NCBI RefSeq assembly: GCF_900109295.1 | Contig: NZ_FOIZ01000001.1 | Location: forward strand, 682,001 to 746,000 | Direction: 5' to 3' | Length of the DNA: 64,000 bases | Origin: Cognatiyoonia koreensis | GTDB lineage: Bacteria; Pseudomonadota; Alphaproteobacteria; Rhodobacterales; Rhodobacteraceae | In this document: piece by piece, positions 1-7,088 of the stretch | Numbering within the stretch: position 1 is the first letter of the stretch | Layout of the letters: the number at the start of each line of letters is the position of its first letter | The notes under the pieces: generated by a model | The model's input: only the letters and a program-made list of their open reading frames with translations | What the model was told of the DNA's origin: nothing | Database searches by the model: none | Translations under genes and position numbers: made by a program

Positions 1-338
1 ATGAGAAGGGTGACGTCATGGCACGCGGTAAGATGACACCGCCAACCCGCAGCGATATGAAAACCAACATGGAAAGCCTGATTCACCACTTCAAGCTTTA
101 CACCGAAGGTTTCCATGTCCCCGAAGGCGAGGTGTATGCTGCAGTCGAGGCGCCGAAAGGTGAATTCGGTGTTTACCTTGTGGCCGATGGGACCAATAAG
201 CCATATCGCGCCAAGCTGCGTGCGCCGGGCTATCTGCACCTGCAATCCATGGACTATGTTGCGAAAGGTCACCAACTGGCCGACGTTGCCGCAATCATCG
301 GTACGATGGACGTCGTGTTCGGTGAAATCGACCGCTAA
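1..338 (+). CDS. nuoD: NADH-quinone oxidoreductase subunit D, C-terminal part (partial at window edge)
   Basis: Only the last 111 or so codons are present; the frame is open from base 3 through the window edge, so the internal ATG at 18 is not a start. The residues match the C-terminus of the 49 kDa complex I subunit: a helix with [14 protein letters not shown], then [25 protein letters not shown] and a final [14 protein letters not shown]. NuoD with NuoB forms the quinone-binding cavity of the peripheral arm. It is the first visible gene of the nuo operon; nuoA, B and C should lie just upstream. Identification is firm despite truncation. Confidence 0.97.
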   Translation, partial: EKGDVMARGKMTPPTRSDMKTNMESLIHHFKLYTEGFHVPEGEVYAAVEAPKGEFGVYLVADGTNKPYRAKLRAPGYLHLQSMDYVAKGHQLADVAAIIGTMDVVFGEIDR

Positions 339-358
339 TCGCTTTTTTGGAGAAGACT

Positions 359-676
359 ATGATCCGCTACGCCATCCTCCCCGCTTTTGTCGCTATCTCC
401 GCTTGCACCAACGGTATTCCGGCGGGCATCAGCGGTCCTGCACCTTCTGTTGCGCCAGCACCCGCAGTTGTGCAGCTGACCGCAGAACAGCGTCTTATCA
501 ATGCAACCGAAGCAAACGGTTGCGTCATCAACCCCGACACGATCGGCCCGATCATGGCGCAGGCATCCGTCAGCCAGGATGATGTCGTCCAGATCGTGCC
601 ACAACTGGCCGCTGCCGGGCGCGCGACAGTCGACGGTGACAGCACGGTGCGCCTGACCGGCGGCAACTGCGCCTAA
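359..676 (+). CDS. Small lipoprotein in nuo operon, function unknown
   Basis: This encodes a 105-residue protein between nuoD and nuoE. I chose ATG at 359 because GGAG lies 7 bases upstream; a TTG at 347 is in frame but would overlap that site. The N-terminus is a lipoprotein signal peptide with lipobox I-S-A-C, lipidated Cys at residue 16, followed by a Pro/Ala-rich tether to about residue 38. The remaining domain is short and has two more cysteines, C55 and C104 (penultimate), which could form a disulfide. It is probably periplasmic and membrane-tethered. I do not recognise a named family; position inside the operon suggests a link to complex I but does not prove it. Confidence 0.85.
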   Translation: MIRYAILPAFVAISACTNGIPAGISGPAPSVAPAPAVVQLTAEQRLINATEANGCVINPDTIGPIMAQASVSQDDVVQIVPQLAAAGRATVDGDSTVRLTGGNCA

Positions 677-720
677 AATATCGGCGCACAGCGCCGCACT
701 GATACGAAGAAAGACCAGAT

Positions 721-1833
721 ATGCTCCGCCGTTTGCACCACGACCAGCCTGACAGCTTTGCCTTTACCCCAGCCAATCAGGAATGGGCCGAGGCGCAGAT
801 CACAAAGTACCCCGAAGGGCGTCAGGCATCGGCCATCATTCCGCTGCTGTGGCGTGCGCAGGAACAGGAAGGCTGGCTGACGCGTCCGGCAATCGAACAT
901 GTGGCAGAGATGCTTGATCTGGCCTATATCCGGGCCCTTGAAGTCGCATCCTTCTACTTCATGTTTCAGCTGCAACCGGTTGGTAAAATTGCGCATATTC
1001 AGATTTGCGGCACGCTGTCCTGCATGATCTGCGGGGCAGAAGATCTGGTGGCCGTCTGTCAGGACAAGATCGCCAAGAAACCGCATGTGGTATCAGACGA
1101 CGGCAATTTCAGCTGGGAAGAGGTCGAATGCCTCGGCTCTTGCGCCAATGCGCCGATGGCTCAGATTGGTAAGGATTATTACGAAGACCTGACCGCCGAA
1201 CGCCTGGGCGAGATCATTGATGAATTGGCCGCAGGCAAGGTGCCTGTACCGGGCCCCCAGAACGGACGCTATGCGGCGGAACCGCTGAAGGGCCTGACCA
1301 GTCTTCAGGAATACGATAGCGGAAAAACCCAGTACAACGCCTCGGTGCAATTGGCAGTCGATATCGGCGACACGGTCAAACGGATTGACGGGACCGAAGT
1401 GCCGATCCTCACACCGTGGCGCGATGGTGGCACGGATGTCTTGGAAAAGCCGAAAGCCAAGAAAACACCGGGACCAAAGCCTGCCGCCAACAAACCGGCA
1501 AGCAAGCACGGGATTACCAAGCAAGAGGCAAACGCCGACTCAGCCGCAAAACCGCGTGGCAAAAGCAATCCGCCAGTGGATGGTGCCAGCACCGAAAAGA
1601 AACCGAAAACCCTGACAGCACCGCGCAAGTCCGGTGCCGACGATCTCAAGCGCATCAGCGGGGTGGGTCCGAAGCTTGAACAGACGCTGAACGAACTGGG
1701 TTTCTGGCATTTTGACCAGATCGCCAAGTGGACTGATGCGGAAATCACATGGGTCGACAGCCGACTGAAATTCAAGGGACGCATCAAGCGTGACGATTGG
1801 ATCGGACAGGCGACGAAATTCGCGGCCGAGTGA
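721..1833 (+). CDS. nuoE: NADH-quinone oxidoreductase subunit E with C-terminal helix-hairpin-helix domain
   Basis: This is the 24 kDa complex I subunit, which carries the N1a [2Fe-2S] cluster next to NuoF. The thioredoxin-like core spans about residues 1-175, with cluster ligands C96, C101, C137 and C141 in the expected spacing (CGTLSC and [10 protein letters not shown]). The protein is 370 residues, about twice the E. coli subunit. The extra part is a Lys/Pro/Ala-rich linker (about 241-306) and a terminal domain (about 307-368) with the helix-hairpin-helix-like signature [15 protein letters not shown] and then [11 protein letters not shown]. The same domain recurs in the next gene. Extensions of this type are usual in Rhodobacterales NuoE. 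Confidence 0.97.
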   Translation: MLRRLHHDQPDSFAFTPANQEWAEAQITKYPEGRQASAIIPLLWRAQEQEGWLTRPAIEHVAEMLDLAYIRALEVASFYFMFQLQPVGKIAHIQICGTLSCMICGAEDLVAVCQDKIAKKPHVVSDDGNFSWEEVECLGSCANAPMAQIGKDYYEDLTAERLGEIIDELAAGKVPVPGPQNGRYAAEPLKGLTSLQEYDSGKTQYNASVQLAVDIGDTVKRIDGTEVPILTPWRDGGTDVLEKPKAKKTPGPKPAANKPASKHGITKQEANADSAAKPRGKSNPPVDGASTEKKPKTLTAPRKSGADDLKRISGVGPKLEQTLNELGFWHFDQIAKWTDAEITWVDSRLKFKGRIKRDDWIGQATKFAAE

Positions 1834-1979
1834 CGGGCAGGCGATTTGCCTGCAAAGCGCGCGTTTTCCAGCTTAAAACCTTCTATCAGGGCGTGATGAA
1901 CGGCTGCAGGCTTGACCTGCCGGTGCAGTCACGCTGATAAATGGCCGACGGCAGTCCGCCGGGTGGGAGATAGAAGATA

Positions 1980-2675
1980 ATGAAAGATACGGCACCAATT
2001 GGTCTTGGTATTCTGGCCGTCGCGGCTTTGTTTGGCATCGTGGGCGGCGGCGTCGCTTTTGTCATGTACGAGTTCAGTTTGATTGGCGCGGTCTTTATCG
2101 CGGCCTTGATCGCGGCACTTGTTATTGTGCTGCTGTTGCTGGGCTGGCGTAAACCGGCACCGAACTTGCAGGAAACACAGGCCGCGCGGTCGGCTGAAAC
2201 GGGCACGCAGACGAAAGAGGTCGCGCCGGTGAAACCGGCGCCTGTCGCCGCACCCGCACCGGTCGCTGCGCCTGCAGCCGCGAAACCGGCAGCACCTGCA
2301 AAGCCTGCACCGGCCAAGAAAAAGCCCGCAGCAGTGCCGGCGGCGGCAGCACCCACAGCGACGGCAGACCTGCCGCCTGTCAGTGCAGATGGAAAACCAC
2401 CAACGCTTGATGCGGCACGCAACGGTCAGCCGGATGATCTCAAGCAGATCAAAGGCGTCGGGCCGAAGCTGGAAAAGCTTTTGCATTCCATGGGGTTCTA
2501 TCACTTTGACCAAGTCGCCGCTTGGCGCGAAAAAGAAGTGAAATGGGTCGACGAAAACCTCGAGGGTTTCAAAGGCCGGGTGACCCGCGACGACTGGGTG
2601 GCGCAAGCCCGAATTCTGGCGGATGGCGGAACAACCGAGTTTTCCAAAAAAGTCGGCAAGGGCGGCGTTTACTAG
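1980..2675 (+). CDS. Membrane-anchored protein with NuoE-type helix-hairpin-helix domain
   Basis: This 231-residue protein has two predicted membrane helices (about 7-29 and 33-55), a low-complexity Ala/Pro/Lys linker (about 58-145), and a C-terminal domain (about 152-214) nearly the same as the end of NuoE: LKQIKGVGPKLEKLL, a YHFDQVAAW segment, then FKGRVTRDDWV. No Fe-S ligands are present. It is thus a membrane-tethered paralogue of the NuoE tail, placed directly after nuoE. The domain resembles HhH modules that bind nucleic acid in other proteins, but its partner here is unknown; a tether or scaffold at complex I is inference. A 146-base spacer precedes it. Confidence 0.88.
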   Translation: MKDTAPIGLGILAVAALFGIVGGGVAFVMYEFSLIGAVFIAALIAALVIVLLLLGWRKPAPNLQETQAARSAETGTQTKEVAPVKPAPVAAPAPVAAPAAAKPAAPAKPAPAKKKPAAVPAAAAPTATADLPPVSADGKPPTLDAARNGQPDDLKQIKGVGPKLEKLLHSMGFYHFDQVAAWREKEVKWVDENLEGFKGRVTRDDWVAQARILADGGTTEFSKKVGKGGVY

Positions 2676-2697
2676 GCCTGTTAAACTTGCTTCAATC

Positions 2698-2732
2698 GCC
2701 CTGTCCGTGGCACACGAGGGCAGGGCTTTTTT
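2698..2732 (+). terminator. Intrinsic terminator or attenuator inside the nuo operon
   Basis: A 9-bp stem (GCCCTGTCC at 2698-2706 with GGGCAGGGC at 2718-2726, one G-T wobble) and an 11-base loop are followed directly by six T (2727-2732). This is a textbook rho-independent terminator on the plus strand. It lies between the HhH protein gene and the DUF5337-nuoF part, so it could set the ratio of upstream to downstream nuo transcript. Confidence 0.82.
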
Positions 2733-2744
2733 GTGGACCATGCC

Positions 2745-2951
2745 ATGACCGACGACGAACGCAGCAGACAGGGACGCACTATCGCGATCACGATCGCGGT
2801 TGCAGGTCTGCTCAGCATTTTCGCGCCGGGCCTTGTTCGCCTGTTTGGTCTTGCACCCAGATTCGAGATACTCTTCTACCTGATATCGCTGGCTGCGTTC
2901 ATTTGGTCACTGGTGGTCACGTGGAAGCTGTGGCAAAACACCCGCGATTAG
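2745..2951 (+). CDS. DUF5337-type small membrane protein
   Basis: This 68-residue protein has a short charged N-terminus (MTDDERSRQGR), two predicted membrane helices (about 14-33 and 39-60) and a basic end. The layout and position just before nuoF match the DUF5337 family found in Rhodobacterales nuo operons. I took ATG at 2745; a GTG at 2733 is in frame but abuts the T-tract of the terminator. No function is known. It is likely an inner-membrane protein of the complex I locus. Confidence 0.78.
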   Translation: MTDDERSRQGRTIAITIAVAGLLSIFAPGLVRLFGLAPRFEILFYLISLAAFIWSLVVTWKLWQNTRD

Positions 2952-2977
2952 CCATCACACGATAGGACCGACCCGAT

Positions 2978-4273
2978 ATGCTCAAAGATCAGGATCGCAT
3001 TTTTACAAACCTCTACGGGATGCATGACCGCACGCTCAAAGGCGCGCAAGCGCGTGGCCATTGGGATGGCACTGCGGCCATCATCAAAAAGGGACGCGAC
3101 TGGATCATTGACGAAATGAAAGCCTCCGGCCTGCGCGGGCGCGGCGGGGCAGGATTTCCAACCGGACTGAAGTGGTCATTCATGCCCAAGGAAAGCGACG
3201 GTCGTCCGGCATACCTTGTTGTCAACGCCGACGAATCCGAACCGGGCACGTGTAAAGACCGCGAAATCATGCGTCACGATCCGCACACGCTGATTGAAGG
3301 CTGCCTGATCGCATCTTTCGCGATGCAAGCGCACGCCTGCTACATCTATATCCGCGGCGAATACATCCGCGAAAAAGAAGCCCTGCAAAACGCGATTGAT
3401 GAGGCGTATGCCGCCGGTCTTGTTGGCAAGAACGCCAGCAAATCTGGTTGGGATTTCGACATCTATCTGCATCACGGTGCCGGCGCGTATATCTGCGGCG
3501 AAGAAACCGCACTGCTGGAAAGCCTTGAGGGCAAAAAAGGCATGCCGCGCATGAAGCCCCCATTCCCGGCGGGTGCCGGTCTTTATGGCTGCCCGACAAC
3601 TGTGAATAATGTCGAATCCATCGCCGTTGTCCCGACAATCCTGCGCCGTGGTGGCAGCTGGTTCTCGTCCATGGGCCGCCCGAACAACGCGGGCACGAAA
3701 CTGTTCGCGATCTCGGGGCATGTGAACAACCCCTGTGTCGTCGAAGAAGAAATGTCGATCCCGTTCGAAGAACTGATTGAAAAGCACTGCGGCGGTATTC
3801 GCGGCGGTTGGGACAACCTCAAGGCGGTCATCCCCGGCGGATCATCCGTTCCATGCGTGCGCGGTGAGAATATGCGTGATGCAATCATGGATTTCGATGC
3901 GCTGAAGGAAAAAGGCTCGTCCCTTGGCACCGCCGCTGTCATCGTCATGGATCAGTCCACGGATATGATCAAAAACATCTGGCGTCTGTCCAAGTTCTAC
4001 AAACACGAAAGCTGTGGCCAGTGCACGCCGTGTCGTGAAGGCACCGGCTGGATGATGCGGGTCATGGATCGCCTTGTCAAAGGCGATGCAGAAGTCGCAG
4101 AAATCGACATGCTGCTGGATGTGACCAAACAGGTCGAGGGCCACACAATCTGCGCGCTTGGCGATGCTGCGGCCTGGCCGATCCAGGGCCTCATCAAGAA
4201 TTTCCGTGACGAAATCGAAGACCGGATTGCGCACAAGCGTCCGCCCGCGGGAACCCCGATCGCGGCCGAGTGA
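2978..4273 (+). CDS. nuoF: NADH-quinone oxidoreductase subunit F
   Basis: This is the 51 kDa subunit that binds NADH and FMN and carries the N3 [4Fe-4S] cluster, where electrons enter complex I. The Gly-rich nucleotide-binding segment [13 protein letters not shown] lies near residues 51-63, and [16 protein letters not shown] follows. The cluster ligands are C346, C349 and C352 ([11 protein letters not shown]) with C392 further on (HTICALGD). Length (431 residues) is normal. The stop codon shares one base with the start of the next gene, so translation is probably coupled to the accessory block that follows. Confidence 0.98.
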   Translation: MLKDQDRIFTNLYGMHDRTLKGAQARGHWDGTAAIIKKGRDWIIDEMKASGLRGRGGAGFPTGLKWSFMPKESDGRPAYLVVNADESEPGTCKDREIMRHDPHTLIEGCLIASFAMQAHACYIYIRGEYIREKEALQNAIDEAYAAGLVGKNASKSGWDFDIYLHHGAGAYICGEETALLESLEGKKGMPRMKPPFPAGAGLYGCPTTVNNVESIAVVPTILRRGGSWFSSMGRPNNAGTKLFAISGHVNNPCVVEEEMSIPFEELIEKHCGGIRGGWDNLKAVIPGGSSVPCVRGENMRDAIMDFDALKEKGSSLGTAAVIVMDQSTDMIKNIWRLSKFYKHESCGQCTPCREGTGWMMRVMDRLVKGDAEVAEIDMLLDVTKQVEGHTICALGDAAAWPIQGLIKNFRDEIEDRIAHKRPPAGTPIAAE

Positions 4274-4680
4274 TGCGCGTTGCCTGCATATTGACCGCAT
4301 GCTTTCTGGCAGCGTGCGCAGCGACGGAAAGACGACCAACAGGTCCGTCTATGGATGCCATGTTGGCATTGCCCGGCGCACAATTTGCAGCAACGCTCGA
4401 AGTCGCCAAGGACGTCGTTCAGAGCTGCCCGACATACAAATACAATAATCGTGTGCGCAATGAGCTTGTCCGCCTGACATCAGATATCCCCGGTCAAACT
4501 GTCACTCTCGAAGCTGCGCGTAATACGCAGGTTGTCGGGGCAGATGTCGAAGCCGATGTCATACGTCGCAGTCTCCAAGCAAAACATGGCATCACCCTTG
4601 GGCAAGACAATACATGCGCTGCGATCGAGGCTGAGATCATCCAAGTCACAGCCATGAGCGCGTTATTTCAGCCAATCTGA
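4273..4680 (+). CDS. Two-cysteine lipoprotein, possible DUF5333 relative
   Basis: This 135-residue protein starts at the ATG that overlaps the nuoF stop (TGATG). The N-terminus is a lipoprotein signal with lipobox LAAC, Cys at 15. The mature part is helical by appearance and carries C52 and C115. Another protein in this block, encoded at 6557-6964, is also 135 residues with C51 and C117 and a similar helical layout, which suggests distant homology to DUF5333. Codon use is somewhat more AT-rich than in the flanking nuo genes. Function is unknown; periplasmic, tethered to the membrane. Confidence 0.82.
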   Translation: MRVACILTACFLAACAATERRPTGPSMDAMLALPGAQFAATLEVAKDVVQSCPTYKYNNRVRNELVRLTSDIPGQTVTLEAARNTQVVGADVEADVIRRSLQAKHGITLGQDNTCAAIEAEIIQVTAMSALFQPI

Positions 4681-4907
4681 TGCAACGCTTCTTTGATCGC
4701 ATCGCCAGCTTTCTTGCCGCTCTTCTGACGGTCGCAATCTGCGGAGGTCCTGTCTGGTTCACCATTCAATCGGTGCGCGCAGGAATCGCGCCAACCTGGG
4801 CCTATGGCTTTGCTGCCGCACTGGGTATCATTGGTGTAATCCTCACTCTCGCCTTTTTCCGCAAAGCGGTGCAGGGTGTCGCACCAACACGGATGAGGAA
4901 AAGATGA
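4680..4907 (+). CDS. Small two-helix membrane protein
   Basis: This 75-residue protein overlaps the previous stop by one base (TGATG). Two hydrophobic helices are visible (about 9-32 and 40-62), with a basic C-terminus (TRMRKR). I do not recognise the family. The tight spacing on both sides, with a 4-base ATGA overlap into the next gene, argues that it is a real, translationally coupled member of the accessory block between nuoF and nuoG. Confidence 0.75.
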   Translation: MQRFFDRIASFLAALLTVAICGGPVWFTIQSVRAGIAPTWAYGFAAALGIIGVILTLAFFRKAVQGVAPTRMRKR

Positions 4908-5281
4908 AGAAATTACTTCCATTGGTATTGATCGGATTGGCCGGGTGTCTTGAACCACCTGTGCCTGGATTTGAATTCAACGAAAACGTCCAGGCCGTCG
5001 ATGACAGTCTGCCCGGTGGCGTGACCTTTGTTCAGAACATTCCGTATATCGCAGTCACCCGCGTGAACGAAGCGCCACTGACAGCAAATGATCTCAACCT
5101 CGCCCTGACTGCGACACGTCAATTCTGCGGCTCGAAAGGCGGCACGTTCAGCGGGCGTGGCGTCGATCTAACGCTCGGCTTGCCGACATTCCGTGACGGG
5201 GCATGGCTGATCGCCGGTGAATGTCGCGCGCCGCAGCCGCTTGTGACGGCTGCTGCACCGGCAACCACATCGGCCGAATAA
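4904..5281 (+). CDS. Small lipoprotein, function unknown
   Basis: This 125-residue protein has a clear lipoprotein signal: KK, a hydrophobic stretch, and lipobox LAGC with Cys at 15. The mature domain carries C75 and C107, spaced for a disulfide, and ends in an Ala/Thr-rich tail. Its start overlaps the preceding gene by four bases (ATGA). It resembles small roseobacter lipoproteins only in general layout; no domain name can be given. Expected location is the periplasmic face of a membrane. Confidence 0.82.
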   Translation: MKKLLPLVLIGLAGCLEPPVPGFEFNENVQAVDDSLPGGVTFVQNIPYIAVTRVNEAPLTANDLNLALTATRQFCGSKGGTFSGRGVDLTLGLPTFRDGAWLIAGECRAPQPLVTAAAPATTSAE

Positions 5282-5289
5282 CGACAGCA

Positions 5290-5610
5290 ATGGAGACAGT
5301 GTCACTCGCCCTCATTCTCGGGATATCTGGGTTGGCGCAGGCCTGCATTCTTTCGGGGCTTTGGTGGGTGCTTTTCCACAAACTTGGACATGGCGCGGAA
5401 TGGTTGCTGGTGGCCGTATTGCCGCTCTCTGGCTTGTTCCTAATCCCGATCGTGTCGTTCATGATCAACTTCACGGCTTGGCAGATGGAAAGTGCGATCC
5501 TTTGGAACTCTGTCGCCACGGGTTTCCTCGGGTTTGTTTTCTCCGCCGCACCATTGGCCGTGCTGGTAGCGCGGGTTCTTCAGAACAAGATTCCGGGGTT
5601 ACGTCTATGA
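5290..5610 (+). CDS. Small membrane protein, GHxG-motif family member 1
   Basis: This 106-residue hydrophobic protein starts at ATG 5290, eight bases after the previous stop. It has three predicted membrane segments. Its segment WVLFHKLGHGAEWLLVAVLP resembles the conserved core of the next two proteins (W, basic residue, GH, Trp, hydrophobic stretch, Pro), so it may be a diverged member of the same family. It overlaps the next start by four bases (ATGA). Function is unknown. Confidence 0.72.
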   Translation: METVSLALILGISGLAQACILSGLWWVLFHKLGHGAEWLLVAVLPLSGLFLIPIVSFMINFTAWQMESAILWNSVATGFLGFVFSAAPLAVLVARVLQNKIPGLRL

Positions 5611-5807
5611 ACGCTATCATCATTCTGCTGGTAGTCGCGGCGTTTGTTGCACCCTATTGGATCATCTGGACACGCGCGGGTCATCATGGCGCATGGTCGT
5701 TGTTCTTGTTGCTTCCGGTGACCAATCTTCTCGTGCCCTACGTTCTGGCCTTCAAGCGCTGGCCGGTCGAGGTAAAAGAAAAGGCGAAGTCCGATGTTTT
5801 TGACTAG
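5607..5807 (+). CDS. Small membrane protein, GHxG-motif family member 2
   Basis: This 66-residue protein has two predicted membrane helices separated by a short loop WTRAGHHGAW, then PVTNLLVPYVLAFKRWPV. The next gene encodes a close relative with WKRTGHSGLW and PVVNIAMLWALAIKRWPV. The shared GHxG-W, P-V-x-N and KRWPV signature identifies a tandem pair. The start overlaps the previous stop (ATGA) and its end overlaps the next gene by 14 bases, so the genes are probably translated together. Family and function are not recognised. Confidence 0.78.
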   Translation: MNAIIILLVVAAFVAPYWIIWTRAGHHGAWSLFLLLPVTNLLVPYVLAFKRWPVEVKEKAKSDVFD

Positions 5808-6012
5808 TGCGGACATCTCAGCCGGGGCCGCAATTGGTTGGATCGTTTTCGCCGTGATCCTCGTCATTCCGCATTTCCAGCTTTGGAAACGAACAGGGCA
5901 CAGTGGGCTTTGGGGACTTTTGATCCTCATTCCTGTTGTCAACATTGCCATGCTTTGGGCGCTAGCGATCAAACGATGGCCAGTGGACAAGGCTCATAAT
6001 GCACCTCGCTGA
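5794..6012 (+). CDS. Small membrane protein, GHxG-motif family member 3
   Basis: This 72-residue protein is a tandem paralogue of the preceding one: two membrane helices, the loop RTGHSGLW, PVVN, and the C-terminal IKRWPVDKAHN. It overlaps its neighbours by 14 bases on both sides. The conserved KRWPV after the second helix probably marks the cytoplasmic or interfacial boundary. No known function; it is probably an inner-membrane component of the accessory block. Confidence 0.78.
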   Translation: MFLTSADISAGAAIGWIVFAVILVIPHFQLWKRTGHSGLWGLLILIPVVNIAMLWALAIKRWPVDKAHNAPR

Positions 6013-6481
6013 ACTGAACATCGGACGGCTTGTCGCCGACACTGACGATCCGCGCGTCGCAGAGTTCATGAACAACCTCGACCGAATCAACGGCCTTGGC
6101 AAACGGATGCCCGGTTTTGTGTGGATGATGGAAGGCACCGGCGGACAAGGGAATACGGATGCCAAATTGGACGACTCGGGTCGGCTTGTGCCGAACCTGA
6201 CCGTTTGGGAAACGGCCGAAAGTCTTGAAATCTTCGTGTTCAAGACATTGCACAAGGCTTTCATGGCGCGGCGCGCGGAATGGTTCGAAGTTCTTGGGGA
6301 CATGCATTTCGTTATGTGGTGGGTGCCCGAAGGGCATCACCCGTCGCTGGACGAGGCGATGGGCAAATTGCAACACCTGCGCGATCACGGCGAAACACCG
6401 GATGCATTCGGATGGACCTACCTGCGCGCACATCCCCACGCCCCCGAACAGGTTTCCGCCGACGGATCGGAAAACACCTGA
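5999..6481 (+). CDS. DUF3291 domain-containing protein
   Basis: This 160-residue protein starts MHLAELNIGRL and contains NLTVWETAESLEIFVF, HKAFMARRAEWF and HFVMWWVPEGHHPSLDEAM, which are the hallmarks of DUF3291. Members have a ferredoxin-like alpha/beta fold related to antibiotic-biosynthesis monooxygenases and probably act in the cytosol, but no reaction is established. No signal peptide is present, which sets it apart from its secreted and membrane neighbours. It overlaps the preceding membrane protein gene by 14 bases. Confidence 0.85.
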   Translation: MHLAELNIGRLVADTDDPRVAEFMNNLDRINGLGKRMPGFVWMMEGTGGQGNTDAKLDDSGRLVPNLTVWETAESLEIFVFKTLHKAFMARRAEWFEVLGDMHFVMWWVPEGHHPSLDEAMGKLQHLRDHGETPDAFGWTYLRAHPHAPEQVSADGSENT

Positions 6482-6556
6482 CCTGATATTGAATATCACC
6501 GCCTGTATGTCGATGTCTGACCTAACAAAGGCCCAATGCCTGACAGGAGCTATCAC

Positions 6557-6964
6557 ATGCGCAACACACATATCCTCGCCCTCGCTTTTGCGGCTGCAAC
6601 CGTCGGATTGGCGGGAAATCTGTCCGCGCAATCCGCACTCAAGGACGTCAGCCGCGTCACCGAAGGGCTGATTGCCGTCGGCATGGCGGTGGAGTTGAGC
6701 GACAAGTGCGGTGATCTGTCGCCGCGCACCCTGCGCGGCATCACTTTCCTGAGAAGCTTGCAGAATCACGCACGCGATCTTGGTTTTTCGCAATCGCAAA
6801 TCGACGATTTCGTGGACAACAAGGACGAAAAGCGCCGCCTAGAGGCGATCGCGCGCGCGCGTCTGGCGGATCTGGGCGTCGTCGAAGGTCAGGAAACCAC
6901 CTATTGCACTGTGGGCCGCACGCAAATCAGCCAAGGCACACAGGTCGGCAGGCTGCTGCGTTAA
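6557..6964 (+). CDS. DUF5333 family secreted protein
   Basis: This 135-residue protein starts at ATG 6557, with AGGAG 7 bases upstream. Residues 1-25 are a Sec signal peptide (cleavage near SAQ-S). The mature protein is helical with C51 and C117 and ends [10 protein letters not shown], as in the DUF5333 family that accompanies nuoG in Rhodobacterales. It should be periplasmic with one disulfide. It is separated from nuoG by 124 bases in which I see no gene or clear terminator. Function is unknown. Confidence 0.83.
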   Translation: MRNTHILALAFAAATVGLAGNLSAQSALKDVSRVTEGLIAVGMAVELSDKCGDLSPRTLRGITFLRSLQNHARDLGFSQSQIDDFVDNKDEKRRLEAIARARLADLGVVEGQETTYCTVGRTQISQGTQVGRLLR

Positions 6965-7088
6965 GTCACGTCCTTTCGGCCAAAAAACCGCGTCTTCCTA
7001 CTGGCATCGCCCCGCTGCATTCGATAGAACGCCTCTGAGCGAGGCAACCCCTAGCCAGGTCCGCCTCATAGGGAATAAAAGGCGCGCC

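Noticed and set aside
1837..1853. Hairpin GCAGGC-GATTT-GCCTGC after nuoE
   Set aside because: No T-tract follows and the stem is only six bases, so it is not called a terminator; it may be a chance or a processing hairpin.
1929..2741. Minus-strand open frame opposite the HhH protein gene
   Set aside because: Cys/Arg-rich translation arises from the Ala/Pro codon repeats of the sense strand; no start context or domain.
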